Assembly (NCBI GenBank): GCA_958496175.1
Contig: OY292279.1
Span: forward strand, 19,530,001-19,594,000
Length of the DNA: 64,000 nt
DNA from: Sisyra terminalis
Lineage: Eukaryota > Arthropoda > Insecta > Neuroptera > Sisyridae
Reading direction: 5' to 3'
This document shows, in pieces, positions 1 to 12,299 of this stretch (position 1 is the first letter of the stretch; every line of letters starts with the position of its first letter). The notes beneath the pieces were generated by a model that saw only the letters and a list, made by a program, of their open reading frames with translations, did not search any database and had not been told where the DNA came from. The position numbers and the translations under genes were made by a program.

Positions 1-1249
1 AATTAAATTAAGTTACCATTAACAATTTCGGTAGATTATTAAATAAAAGTGGGGAACAGAAGTTTAGTTTCATGAAATTTTTAGACAATTCTAAAATGAT
101 TTTGATGTACTAATTCCAAATCGAATGCCAGTATTCCCAGTATTGCCAGTAATAGCAGTTCTATTCTTGAGAAATTGCTGGAAAAGATCTAAACAAATAT
201 ACCTACATGAATTTCAATCTAAAACCTTAATAAAAATAACCGAAATGAAAAAATTGTCTTTAAGAAAATGTTCTCGAATGGACTGAGTCTAATTTACAAC
301 TCTTAAAACTTCATTACGATTGTAACATCGTAATTTAGGACCGTAGTTAGAAAGCCACAACGACATTATAAAACTACTGATAAAATATTTTTAAGGACTA
401 TGAATTGCTCTACTGGAATGGTGATATTTTTCATCGGTAACACAATGTTACTATGTGAAATTGATTTTTAGTTGAAGAAACATTGCGTCCCTTTTTAAAA
501 AATATTGATTTTCCAATTTTTGGATAGCTACGCAACTCAAAAATAATTTTCGAAAAATTTCAGTCCAAACAAATAATTATAAAATAAATATTTTCATGTA
601 GAATTAATGAAATCTAATTTTTCAGAAAAAAAAATCTGGTTTTATGTTAACTCACCTAAATGTTTGATATATAAAGATTTTTAATCAACGATAAAAGGAT
701 CTCCAAAAAAAATTCAAATTTTTGGTCCATTTTTATCGTTTTAATGTTCATTGCTTCCTAAGTATCTACTAAAAACAAGCTCTGCTTAGAACTACTATTT
801 CTTTATATTCATACAAGAATAACTAATCCAAAAAATATATTCCACAAAATCTATATATAATAAATTTTATCTTTTAATTCTTACTTATTTTTTTCACCTT
901 GAAACAAAACATTTTTATAATCATGTAGGTGCACTTTTCTTAATTATATTTCTAATTTTAAGGTCAGTGTTTTGTCACACATTCCATAACAAACTATTTT
1001 TTGAGTAAATATTTAAGTATCGATACTTCACAGCTACTAGCCTAGTCACGGAACTTATGTTTCAAATAACAAAAATTCCAACAAAGAAAAAAATTTTTTA
1101 CAAAAATTTCATAAATAAGTTGGACAATATTATCAATTAGTGTTCTAAAAATTAAATCTATTTCAGTTTTAAAAAATATCATCTATCCTACGTTTGGGTG
1201 TCAAAAATTTGATAATCTACCATTAAAAAAGATGAAATATTTTACTTAC
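1..1249. other. AT-rich intronic sequence, nothing recognised
   Basis: This stretch follows the donor site of the leftmost exchanger exon and should be intron of that gene. It is AT-rich with many stops in all frames. I see no further exon with exchanger similarity and no clear repeat here. Confidence 0.5.
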
Positions 1250-4200
1250 TTGCCGATTTATTCTTATTTTCCGAACTGAACCATTTTTCAAATTTCCTAT
1301 CTATATGTTTGTGGAGTAACATAAAGACTATGTATACAATGTATAAGATGACTAGAACTGTAGATTCGTACCAATATATTTTGTTGTCCCAAATTATAGC
1401 AATCAAAATTCCCAGGCATACAGCATAAATGCTGCACTCTCTTATGACAGGATATGCCTCGATTGAAATTGGCTAAAATAAAAAATAATATAATATTAAG
1501 AAATACTCACACTTTTTTCGCGGAGGAACCAAAAGAGTTGACAAATATTTGTTTAAAATCATATTTTCATAGGACAAATTAAGGTTACTGTAATAAATGT
1601 AATAACTATTAAAAAAAAATCCAATTTTTTTTTTTTTTTTGGAGTTGTACCTCTTTAGGTGCACAATGAGAAGGGAAAAATAAATGAAGTTACGAAAGTC
1701 AAATTCAGCTGTTACGTTCACTGAATAGTTCATAAAACTGAATTGAATTAAAAAAGGCACCTGCGCATGGATCCAATCGAGTAACTACTCTTATATGTAA
1801 AATATGAGCTAAAGCTAGCTTCGCAGGATAATGAATGTGTTTTTCAAACAAAAATAACATATTTGTTTTGAAATTTTGTAAATTAGTTTTCCATTTCCCT
1901 AGCGGTGAATTAACTTTTCTTTTAAATTTTCACCAATTGTTTTAACTTAATAATTGAATTAAAATAGTAATGAAATATTTTAAATGAATAACAGGCTAAT
2001 GTTGGTGTATGAGTCAACAAATACACAGAATAAAGAATGTTAATACATACGTGTGAGTGAAAACTAAATTATCCCTAATCTGATTTAACTGATTATTGTC
2101 ATTTGTTTCAACAGGCATTTCAATTTCATTCAAATGTTAACTTTTGTCCATTGTCAGTGTGGGCTGTGAATATTTCACGGGTAAGTTCAAGTATTTTATA
2201 ATTTTTAATAACTATAGTTATAAAACAAGAACAGTTAAAACTTGATTCCAGAAAACAAACTAGACTCTTACAAGAAGTATAACTTCTTACGTTCGTCCAT
2301 TAGTACATACATATTTTTCCCTCTCTTCTAATCCAGACTTGACTCCAATCCAGAATTGGACCAAGTTTAACATTGATAAATCTTTTATTTATTATTTCCG
2401 AGTCACAATTAATAAATTAATTATCAATAATGTATATCTTATGACTCAATTTCTTTATTAAATACGACGTGTTTCTTTATTAAATAGGATGATTAAATCC
2501 TATTTAATAAAGAAACGCGTCGTACTTAATAAAGAAATTGAGTCATAGGACATACATTATTATTCATCAATCTATGACCAAGCTTTGTATCTAACCCCTG
2601 ATAACTAGGCAAGCATTTTTTGTTATGATTGTAGGAAGAAACTTCCATAGCACTTGCATCATCCCTTCTCTGTTTCACTTTATGTGGCACTAACGGTCGT
2701 CATGCACATTAGTGACCCACAAGCTAGTACGAAAAAAAAATTTGAACAAAATTTGACTCAAGCCTCAAAAAGATTCACCATCCTTGTTCTAGTCCATAAG
2801 AATTTTGATTTTTTTTAATTTATAGAAAATACCATATTTCCACCTGTTCATATCTGGAATTTAGCTATCATTTAATTTATATAGATAAATGTCTTAAATA
2901 TATTGGTATAATGTCTATGTTACATTCATTCTCAAATAACTATAGCTATCAATATAAATAAATGGGTTCAATATTTTCCATAAATCATTATTTTTAAATA
3001 TTTGACCTTGTTTTTATTTAAACAGATAAAAATTTATAATTGGTAAAGGTGTTTATATTTTTTTCCAAATCTTAAGTGGAAGATAACAAATTTTACTGTG
3101 ATAGAATTCAAAATCATTGATTTCTCCATTTGACAAAATTGATATTTGATTAATCTATAAGCACATTTGTTTTTTTTTAAAACTAGCACCTAATTACTTT
3201 GAAGTCTTTTGAAGTCAATAATTTTCAACCCCTGAAAAAAAGGGATCATATGGAATTTTTATAACTATTACTAAGTAATGAATGGAATACAAAGATAAGG
3301 TTTTGCCCTAATCCGAAACTAATACTGGGATCTCCAAAGTTTAATTATTTTTCCAAAAATTTATAAACAAATGTATTCAATTATATACTTAAATTCGATG
3401 ATAAAGTATATAATTTACTGAAGTTGCCCCAAACCGGTTTATAACCGTGCAGGAATTAAAATTCCTTTAAGTTTTCTATCAAAAACGGAAATCACCTACC
3501 CCTCATAGTGCTCATAACAATCCCCTTTGTGCTTTTTATCTTACAATTTGTACTAATTTTGTTTGGTGACTAAAATAATGCTTCGACAAAACTTTAATCT
3601 GTTTTATGGCCGAATCCAAAAATGAACATTGAAGGTGTTTTGTTGAATAAATTCAAAATTTAGTTAAATTCTAATTATGACGTTAAGAACCTAAAAGTAT
3701 TGATAAACCTCTACTTTACAAATAGGAACCTTAGTTTTATTATTTTCTGCATCTCTAAATCATTTTGTTTCTTATTTTTAGTATATAGGTCATAAAACTC
3801 AAACCCCAGCTGATTATTAAAACAAAGCCAAGAAAACTCAGGTTGTTTAAGATCCGCTATTATTAATTGATATTAATAATTGTCTAAGCTGGTAGCCGAG
3901 TGGTCTAGGTGACCGCTCCAAAACTAGTAGGTAGTGGGTTCGTGCAGGTTTTCAATATTTCTCGATAATGGATTTAATTAACCCTAGAGTCACTAAAGTA
4001 GCTTAGTAGTTATGAAGTAACGGTAAATAGCAGTTAAAAAAAATTTATGAATGTTTTTCATATTTTGTAGTTAGTTTAATTTTTATAGACGCCTGATGAA
4101 GTTGCCATAGGTAACGAAACGTCGCTAGTTTGAAAAATTAAAAAACATCAATTAATAAAAGCGGATTTTAAAGAACCTTACTTTTCACTTTTGCTTATTT

Positions 4201-4877
4201 TAAGTCTACAGCCTATAGAAACTGTAAATTGTGTATTGAAATATACGTAAACATATATACCTACGTAGACATGTATTCAAAAAAATAAGTTTAAATTGTA
4301 AGTAAAACCTGCTAACCACAATGGCTGCCAATCCTCCAATTGCCGAAACAAACAGCAAATTGAACCCTTCTGATCCGACAATTGTTCCCAGTCCCACATC
4401 CGACTTGGCGATAAATAATCCAATAAGACTAACAAAGAATTCAGGAGTCGTGGTTGCAATCGACATAAAAACAGCAGCTCCTACATCCTGGAAATATCAG
4501 TTCGTACCAGTTTAAACCAGTATCATACCCGCAAATCAATTCACTTGTTAATTCAATTGAACTGATTATAAGCTTGTCAAATCCAGCACTCACCTCCGCA
4601 ATTTTTACAGCTCTAATGATGCATTTGACCGATGGAAGAAAATAATCGTTACAAACTATTGTCAATAAGATAAAGCAATAAATGAAACAAAATATGTGCA
4701 AAAGAATTGCCCCGTGAAGACGTTGCTCCTCAGTAAAAATATCGTCCGGCATATCACTACCATCGATCGGGACACAATTGTTTGCATTGTCCTTTAAGTT
4801 CATTTTTTCGAGGTAAGGTGACGAAAGAGGCATCAATAAAATTCTTTTTAATGTTTCCATCTTTGCACGAAGAAGAT
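1250..4877 (-). CDS. Potassium-dependent Na+/Ca2+ exchanger (NCKX/SLC24-like), partial, three exons
   Basis: The product is a plasma-membrane antiporter that moves Ca2+ (with K+) against Na+. Exons read on the minus strand are 4877-4594, 4487-4317 and 1472-1250. The first gives the conserved stretch around PDDIFTEEQRLHGAILLHI, then a hydrophobic helix with IVCNDYFLPS. The second is exactly 57 codons and carries the alpha-1 ion-binding repeat (ATTTPEFF, then SDVGLGTIVGS and FNLLFV). The third reads PISIEAYP, RECSIY and NKIYWYESTVLVILY, matching helices 4-5. Splice sites: GTGAGT after 4594, CAG before 4487, GTTAGC after 4317 (a weak donor), TAG before 1472, GTAAGT after 1250. Joins are phase 0 and the spacing across them matches the family. 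The large cytosolic loop and alpha-2 repeat lie beyond position 1. The Met at 4860 could start the protein, but a TTTTTTCTAG acceptor at 4878 suggests an upstream exon with the signal peptide. A SINE, a hammerhead-like motif and other repeats sit in the 2.8-kb intron. Confidence 0.85.
1610..2200 (+). repeat. Interspersed repeat, copy 1 (partner at 56560-57140)
   Basis: About 590 bp in the exchanger intron that match 56560-57140 in order and orientation. Shared blocks include CTTTAGG near the start, CATTTCCCTAGCGG / CACTTCCTAGCAGC, GCTAATGTTGGT, and the end block with TTGTCATTTGTTTCAAC and ATTTCACGGG. The last part (about 2020-2185) also occurs alone at several other places. No coding capacity is seen. 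Confidence 0.6.
2369..2570. repeat. Retroelement-like repeat with internal palindrome
   Basis: The block TAACATTGATAAAT followed by TCCGAGTCACAATTAATAAA is shared with 50996-51045. Next comes an inverted repeat (about 2445-2490 against 2495-2545) centred near 2493, whose arms contain TTTCTTTATTAAAT and ATTTAATAAAGAAA. The right arm contains GAAACGCGTC followed by TTAATAAAG, as in the tail of the hammerhead-like motif at 51114. The CTGATGA half is absent, so this looks like a rearranged relative of that element. Confidence 0.5.
3885..4042 (+). repeat. tRNA-derived SINE, copy 1
   Basis: A tRNA-like head carries an A-box-like GGTAGCCGAGTGGTC, then GACCGCTCCAAAACT and a B-box-like GTGGGTTCGTG. 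A short body follows with CCTAGAGTCACTAAAG and GGTAAATAG, ending in a run of A. The same head and/or body occurs at 29961, 34330-34510 (reverse), 56235 and 59175. The copies differ from each other and have a short 3' body, which fits a SINE rather than a functional tRNA gene. Confidence 0.7.
4075..4142 (+). ncRNA. Type I hammerhead-ribozyme-like motif
   Basis: CTGATGA (4093-4099) and GAAA (4116-4119) flank a 6-bp hairpin GTTGCC/GGTAAC (one G-T wobble, loop ATA). GAAA is followed by CGTC, so stem III would be the self-complementary ACGT with C as the cleavage-site base, as in minimal hammerheads that act as dimers. Stem I starts with two pairs (GC/GC), then an internal loop, then a perfect 10-bp helix, TTTAATTTTT (4075-4084) with AAAAATTAAA (4133-4142). 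There is one extra A after CTGATGA. Such motifs are known in Penelope-like retroelements and retrozymes. Activity is inferred only. Confidence 0.55.
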
Positions 4878-6590
4878 CTAGAAAAAAGCACAATTAATTT
4901 ACAATTGATATCTGAGAACAATAAAAGTATAAAAGGAGCTTTCAAATATCTGTTACACTACTTATTAGATAAGGGGTAACAATTTGTGTTGAGACTTGAA
5001 CATTTGTATAGTTTTCCACGAAAAGTGTAAGAAATTTAAACAAAGCACAAAGTTATTCTTGAACGTTACGCTTAAGAAATAAAGCTTTTTTAATTTATTT
5101 TCACTTTGCTACTCAGAACATTGAAACAATTGAATCTAAAATAAGAACGTCAATTGTTTGCATACTTTGGGCATTTTTGGTGGCAACTTGAGGACAAATA
5201 CCACGCTGTTGTTCCTCAGCATTTTTCTTTAAAAAGCACTTTCTTTTTGTTACTAAACCGAATTAAGCCAACTGCAACTCTAAAATGATGTAAAGTAATA
5301 GACCCTGAGCTTTTTTTCCAACCACATACGAACAAATCACAGTTTAAATCGGTAATGAGCGTCGAATATTAAATACGAAATGATAGATCGATTTAAAATA
5401 ACTTTAAAAACATCCCCCCAGCAATTACAATAATAACCAAGTCGCATTGTCAATCAATATTGAGATCAATTATTCACCAAATAAATGACAATAACTCCAA
5501 TATAAAACCCATAATTTTCTTTCACCTATTCGCCTTTCTTACTACGTTATACATATTTACCTTTGATAAATTGAAAAAACAAACGTCAAAGAAAAGTTAT
5601 AGGAACTTTATTAAACAGCCACAACGTATATTGCCCGATAATTACTACGTGAATGATTTATAATTCAGAAAGAAAACTAATTCTATAACTTTTATCAATT
5701 AAGGTAAATTATTGAAGGCAGTAAGATAAGATTATGTTCTATTCTCTATATTCATGTTTTATCAGTTTTGCACTAAAGGTTATATATATTCAATGGCAAT
5801 TTTAATGCACTTGAACACTTGTTTCTTGGATTAAAAAGTTTCATTCACTTAATAGTTGCAATTATCTGTCGTTTTTTAAAATGAATCCCACGATAGTTAT
5901 TGATTTGAGGGAGAAAATAAAACCGGTAATTAATAAAAATAATTGTTGGTATCAATATTATTAATACATTATTCAAGTGGGATATTATACTTTTCGTTTT
6001 AAAGTGTTCAAATAGCAAAGAAATGTTTCAACCGATATGTTATTTTTTTTAATTGAAATTTAAACGTTTTTATAAAATTCCATGTTGAAAAAAATACTAT
6101 AGAATAACGTAATCAAATTCCATTTTACAAAGCAATTATTGAAAGTTCATATCATAGCTGACAATGATTTGGGCTAAAAATTTTGTCTATTTTTTTTTTG
6201 GTCAAAAAACAGACGTTTTTATTTTAAACTCAAAAAGAAGTGAAATAAAACAATTCAGGAAAAACAGTATAGTTTTTCTTATTACATAACAGTTCTGATT
6301 ATATATTATATCCCATTATCAATAGGAATTTTCTCACGTATCTATAAATACTTATGATAAAAGGCACGATGGAGAAGGCACTATACAATTTTGAAAATCT
6401 CGATTTTCCGCAACTAAAACTCTGCATGTGGAAATATTTTGCAGTTCATTAATTTTGGTTTATGTTTCAATTATGCATTTTAATTTTAATTCATTGAAAC
6501 TTATTTACAATACTATTCACGTTCTTATCCATAGTTTATATAATATAACAGTTAATGAATCTTTTTTTTGGATATTCAAAACTTGGTGTT
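4878..6590. other. Non-coding, no recognised feature
   Basis: AT-rich sequence 5' of the exchanger exons, either its first intron or its upstream flank. Only short open frames occur and none resembles a known protein. No repeat shared with the rest of the window was noticed. Confidence 0.4.
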
Positions 6591-6599
6591 TTTATTTAT

Positions 6600-6650
6600 T
6601 TTTTGTACAACGTATCACTACTTTCGTAGCTTCATCGGGTACTACAATAT
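6600..6650 (-). ncRNA. Degenerate hammerhead-like motif
   Basis: Read on the minus strand: CCGATGA (6638-6632), a five-pair hairpin GCTAC/GTAGT, then GATACGTTG. This is the CTGATGA-stem-GAAA layout of the better copies with one change in each conserved box, so it is probably an inactive relic. Confidence 0.3.
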
Positions 6651-6940
6651 ACAGTAACAGGTTAATTAAACAAATATACACAATTAAAAAGTGAAAATTT
6701 CGTTAGCAGATTAAAAAAAACTTATGTAAAAATAAATATATCATACCTCAATTATAAAATATCAATTGCTCAATTAATGTATAAGTTAGACATAAAATAA
6801 CAGAGATATTGAGTTTATTAAATAACAGAGTTAGACAATAATAATATGTTAATAGTATCCGCTTGTAAAATTACAATTTGTTAAAAATTGACAGTAAGAA
6901 ACATATAAATAAATAATATTATAAATGATTTTATATATAA

Positions 6941-8089
6941 CTAGTAGTTGCCCGTTGCATTCGCAACTAAAGGTTTTATCTTATTAAAATGTTTAATATG
7001 AAATAATGTAGAGTTAATCAACAATCGAAATTTTAAATTTAATAATCAAAGAATTGTTAATATAAAAAAAAGTTTATCTAAAATAGCTGATCCCTGCAAC
7101 TTCGTCTGCGTAACGTACGTGTAGATTATATTTTCTTTTTAGATTTGCTATTTGTAGTGGTATGTGAAAATTTTTATTTTTCTTATTTGTTTTACGAAAA
7201 ACATAATCATACTTAAAAACACTGCTTTGTCGACTTTAAAGAGACACATTTAATCAACTGTTGCTTAGAATAAAATAGTTGTATGTAATCATCAATTAAA
7301 CTTCAAAAAAATTTTATTAATATCTAAGAAGAGTATGTTCAATTGCGTATACCGTCGGTAGGCATACCTACCGTGAACCAAACAAACCATAAATCAATCA
7401 GTATCTATACATAAATAAAAAATATCGTCAAGTCCAATAAAGTCGGTCTAAATTATGACTAAAAAAAGTCGAAAGTTATCAAAATACTCGCGTCAAAATA
7501 ACAGAAGTTAAGAGTCTAGATTTTTGAATATTAGTTGGAATCCCATCTCATTGTTTCGATTCCCCGAATGAACCTTTTTCCAAAAACAATTTTGTAAAAA
7601 AAAAGTCTAATGTAAGATTCGAACCCACGTCTCTTTTATTGTGAGCATAAGAATTTCAGATACGTAAGCGAATGCGCTATGAACGTATAATTAATCCCAA
7701 AGTATAAATAAAAGAGCTTTTATAGCGGTGGCATCTATACATATTTTTAAAATGAAAAAAACACTTATTGTGACGTAACTGTAATAGTTAGTTTTGTAAA
7801 TAATGATATGTTCTACAAAATCGTATTACATTATTTTGTTCTATAACCAATAGTTTTCGTAGCGCACGCGATAAAAGAATGTTTTTTGGTAATTTTTTTC
7901 AGGCCTTGGGTTACATTATTGGAGTTTTAGTATGGATCCTTATTTTATTGAAAATTTAATATAGCCTATGTTCACCGGAAATAGTGTAGCTTCCTAACAG
8001 TGACAGAATTTTTCAAATCGGTTAAGTAGTTTTGGAGACTATTCAAAGCAAACAAACAATCAAATCTTTCCTCTTTATAATAATATAGA
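6941..8089 (-). mobile_element. Non-autonomous Helitron-like element
   Basis: On the minus strand it starts TCTATATTATTATAAAGAGG at 8089 and ends CAACTACTAG at 6941, followed by T. TC start, CTAG end and a downstream T are Helitron hallmarks. Inside, 7088-7560 is the reverse complement of the 3' end of the element at 25374-27769 (including the block beside the terminal hairpin), and 7600-7690 contains the same tRNA-like segment with a B-box (GGGTTCGAATC on the minus strand). It therefore looks like one Helitron 3' end capturing another. No Rep/helicase coding was seen. Confidence 0.6.
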
Positions 8090-8099
8090 ATACTATTAA

Positions 8100-8890
8100 G
8101 AAATAAAATATAAGTGTTGTTTTTTTGTATCATTTTAATAAGAACATTTTATATAATGTCATTTCACTAAATTAGTATGAAAGTTTAATACTTATGTAGT
8201 ACTTATACCAAATTGGCGATTTTAAATTTTGGTTCGTTTTTCAACAATCAAACTTTTTAAAATCTATTTTATCCAATGGTTGTGATCTGGAGTAATTATA
8301 TATTCGGCTGAAAAGCATTAAGGTAGCAATTTTTTGGCATATATTTCACTGTCAATTCAAATATAAAATCTTCGATAATAACTTTTTTTCGGTATTTAGA
8401 ACAATTTGAAAACCAATTATTGTTATTGAAAATAAATAAATATTCGAATTTACTTCCACGCTTTCTACCTATTTCCAACAATTGCGTATGTACAACGTCC
8501 AAATGTGCGAAATCGAATAGCTTTTTAGTCATGTTAACTTACATAGAGAAGGTCATTATTTTTTTTCGTTTTACATTGTATTTTCAAATATAAGTGGTGA
8601 AATTTGAAAAGTATTTTTCTTATACGATGTAGATATATAATAAGGAAGGGTTTTTGAAAATTTCTCCCCTTAAAAAGTGAAAAACGGTAGGAAAGTTTGT
8701 ACGGAATAACGTTTAATAAACAATCGAAATTTCAAATTTAATAATCAATCAAAGTCCGTTAAAAACGAAACGTTATTACTGCTTAATATAAAACAAAGTT
8801 AATTTATTATAAGAAACAAAAACTTAGAGTCTGCTTAAAAATTTAAACTCTGATAAGTAGATATATCTAAAAGGTTAAGTTAAGTTTATA
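8100..8890 (+). repeat. Helitron interior fragment
   Basis: Matches 26265-27060 in order and orientation (TATCATTTTAATAA, GTCATTTCACT, CAATCGAAATTTCAAATTTA, AACTCTGATAAG). Its first part also matches 63880-64000. It lies next to, but opposite in orientation from, the Helitron copy at 6941-8089, which implies an inversion or independent insertion. Confidence 0.55.
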
Positions 8891-10430
8891 AATGAGCATT
8901 ATATTTTTTGGCTGTATATATTTTCCTTCAATTTTTTTTTTTTATAATTTTTGTAGTAGATTTACCACTATAGCAGTCCACAGAATAAACTTATTTTAGA
9001 CAAATTATCGGTATGATTTATAATTTTGAAAGTGAGGGAATACTTTCTGAAGACCATACCGTCATTGAATCATTTCTGTTATTGTTTGATAGAAAGCTAA
9101 AAGTTTGGACCCTTACAGTGTTATCGTTGCGTTAATATAGTTTTCCTTTGTAAAGTATTATTTGTTATCCTGCACCGTCTAAATGAACTCCTTATATCTC
9201 TGTATTGTACTTACAACAATAAATGTCATTAAAGTCAATATGAATGATATTCACATCTTTAAACAGGAAAAACCGATAAATTAAAGGGTTAAATAAGCAA
9301 TGAAATAAAAAAAAGTTAAGTTCGACTAGTTTAAAAGTTATTACCTCATTTATCGCCATTCCCTCGCCATTATCGCCATTTTAAAATGATTTGAGGGAAT
9401 GACGGTGATGAAATGACGAATTGAACTATAACTTGAAAATCTTGGTTCATAACCTTTTGTTTATAAGAATTTTTGCGTAACTTTACTGTCCTGACAACCT
9501 ACTTTACTGTGTAATTATTAAAAACATATATTAAATACCTTTTCTTTGGATAGATACTTGAACACGTGTAAGATGACTTAAATATGTGAAATAATTGACA
9601 TTATTGCTAGCTATCAAAATTCGATGAAAGCCTTCATGAATAATTCCAGATGCTTTCATACATCAACTGTTAGTAAACGTGTGAAGGAATGATTTTCTTT
9701 TATGGAACACATAAAATAAATCTTTCAAAACGTAGTCATTACTTTTCATTCCAAATTCAAAAGGTCTTAGAAAATCTATTGTGTTTTTAATCGATTAGTC
9801 AAATTCGTAAAAAAATTTTGAAAATTTTGGATTTAGAAGTTCAAAAATGTGCTAATCTTAAACTTGGGACATAGTGAGGGACTGATTTTCATGGTACTAT
9901 TTATTTATTGTTCACTAGATATATTCATATGATTCAAAGATTATAACCATCATCATTATCCTAAGTAATGTTCTTTGCAAGGAAAAAAAATAGCATCATA
10001 GGTCACTTTGAATTTTGTAGCCACTGAAAGGACAAGAATTTCAAGGTTTCATGAGATTTACCCATTTACCTACTAATAAAAATATCGTCTACTCCTAATG
10101 TAAATATACTATTTTCATAGAATTACTTATTCATACTAAATTAACGTTAAAAGTTTTAAAATTCTTTGTGATTCCAATATGTTTTCTATATAAAAATGAA
10201 AGTTTTACAAAGTAAAGTTTAATATGAATATGAAATTGATTTTCAAAGAACTACTTCTCTACCATGCAGACATCTATATTTTATTCTCAAAAAATTGATT
10301 GTTGAAAAGCATCGATAAAGCATCAATAAATAATCATTATAATTATTTAATACCTAATTTAATAGAAAAGAAGTGCTGCGAATAATATAATTGATAGTTT
10401 TGGCCCAAATATTAAACATCAGAAGCACTA
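8891..10430. other. Non-coding, no recognised gene
   Basis: AT-rich. A small imperfect palindrome lies near 9355-9420 (CGCCATT and AATGACGG/AATGACGA blocks). No coding similarity was recognised. Confidence 0.4.
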
Positions 10431-10439
10431 GATTACCTA

Positions 10440-10960
10440 CTGGACTATAAGATATGAAGTAATAATGGTGTTTAAATATGAGACTGACATTTTTTGAAAA
10501 TACTTAAATTCATCAAAATAATTTCCTCTATTTACTATACATTTTTGTCCTCGTTCTGCCAATTTGTGGATATCATGCCCAAAAGAAATGTTCATCTTTA
10601 TAGCAAAACTCATCATCGAGTCATTTTTATAGACCGACAAAGGATATGAGGTGCTACTCAGCAATTATAGCGTGCCCCATCGACGCAAATTAGTAATAAT
10701 TTAAAGGAGCCAAATCTGGAGAATAAGTTGCATGCTAAAATATTTTCAAACGGAATGCATCAATCATATCCACGTTGATATCGATAATTTCATTTTTTTT
10801 CAAACCCCGTAAAACATTTAGATTTTCTAAGAGCATGCTCAACGTAAGCTGTAATAAGCATCCAATGCGATTTCGCAGCAGTTTTGTTTAAATGATAACA
10901 GAAAATCAATGTTGTTCGCACAATCGTACTATTTTAGCAAAAGATTCGATATTTTCTATG
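10440..10960 (-). pseudogene. Mariner transposase C-terminal relic
   Basis: Minus-strand translation in shifting frames gives TYSPDLAPLNYYLFASMGHAI, then a damaged stretch, then a block ending HKLAERGQKCIVNRGNYF. These match the end of mariner/SETMAR-type transposases: the third-acidic-residue region followed by the E-R-x-x-K-C-I and G-x-Y-F tail. Several stops and frameshifts break it, and the aspartate expected just before the Y-L-F motif reads N. It is a dead fragment. Confidence 0.7.
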
Positions 10961-12290
10961 CTTTTAAAAATGATGAAGCCGTGGGAAATTGACTTTGTTA
11001 TGTATAAATCAAATAATGGTTTATACCAACAGACATTTTGATCAAACTATTGCGACCTTTCAATTTTAATTTGCAAAGCTTTTCGTCTATTTCAAAGTAA
11101 TGGGGTTATATCTAAACAATAAGTCTGGCCTTAATTCCTAAGTTCTATTTAAAATCAAAATAATAAGTTTATTATTTTAACTTTACTACCCCGTTTTTAC
11201 TAATTATAAAAATTACGATTTTAATCAATGTAACTATAGATTAGAATATCTAAATCCCACAATTGGCTAAAATATTTGCTGATTGTGTAATTATCACGCA
11301 TATTTTTTAATATATGTTAAGTCATTACAATTTTTAATATCTCACTCTATTTCATGTAGATACATATAAGATATTAAATAATAATTATTAATCCATTGAC
11401 GTCAAATATAGATAACGTTAGAATGGCAAAGATTCTTCTGAAGTACGTGAAACTAATTTACGCTTTTATTATTTTAAATGATTTCAAATTCCAATTTCGA
11501 AAAATATAAAGTAAAGAGTTAAGTGTTTTTGTATACAATATCGATTTTACATTACGGTTCAGATAAGATTGGTAGAAATCATATGAAGAAATGTAAAAAA
11601 ATTATAATACATTTAATTCATACCATATTTTTGCCAATATATATATATGTTTTTTATTGTTGTAATTAAAGCTTATAAATAATTGAACTAACTGATATAA
11701 AATGTTTGTACTTACATATGAGAAATCCATTTTCGTGATAAACTAACTCTGAACACATTCATGTTGTGTAAGTGGAAAAAAAAGGAAAACTAAACATCGG
11801 ATACATTGTAAATCTTGGTCCTTATATTTCTAAGTATATTAAATGTAATTAGTTAATTGGTTGAAAAACAAATACCTGTCATATAAATCTCAAAGTTTAT
11901 TTTTTCGTTGATATTTCCCAATAAATGTGTTCATTTCAATGAACAAAAATCTTAAAATCGTAAATTTGCAATTTTCAAGGTAGAGCAAAACCATAATCAC
12001 TATAGTACACACCTATGTTCATTTTTGAACATAGGTGTGTATGTCAACATTGTTTGAAGCTAATTAAATTATTTGAACATCCAAACTTTATGCTTATGTT
12101 CGTCAACAATGTTGGCGACATAAGTACCATAAACAGCTCAATAATATACATTAATTCTTCAATTATCTAACACATTAAAGCAACTTTACATTATTGAAGC
12201 GGAAGATGAAGAAAGACTTACCAGGATCGGATTTTCATTAGAATAATTAGTATTAGCCTTGGATCTTAAGATCAAAAGGAGTCTACATTT
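10961..12290. other. Non-coding, small palindromes only
   Basis: AT-rich with no coding similarity. A perfect short palindrome lies at 12009-12043 (arms ACACACCTATGTTCA / TGAACATAGGTGTGT). Nearby CAACATTGTT and CAACAATGTTGG suggest a small degenerate inverted element at about 11995-12125. Confidence 0.4.
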
Positions 12291-12299
12291 TTTGGATTG

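Noticed and set aside
1473..1760. 95-residue minus-strand open frame
   Set aside because: It lies just upstream of the true exchanger exon acceptor at 1473-1474 and reads intron and repeat sequence; no similarity.
3885..3960. Functional tRNA-Ser or tRNA-Leu gene
   Set aside because: The B-box is altered, no full cloverleaf pairs, and the head is repeated with a common body at four other places; a SINE fits better.
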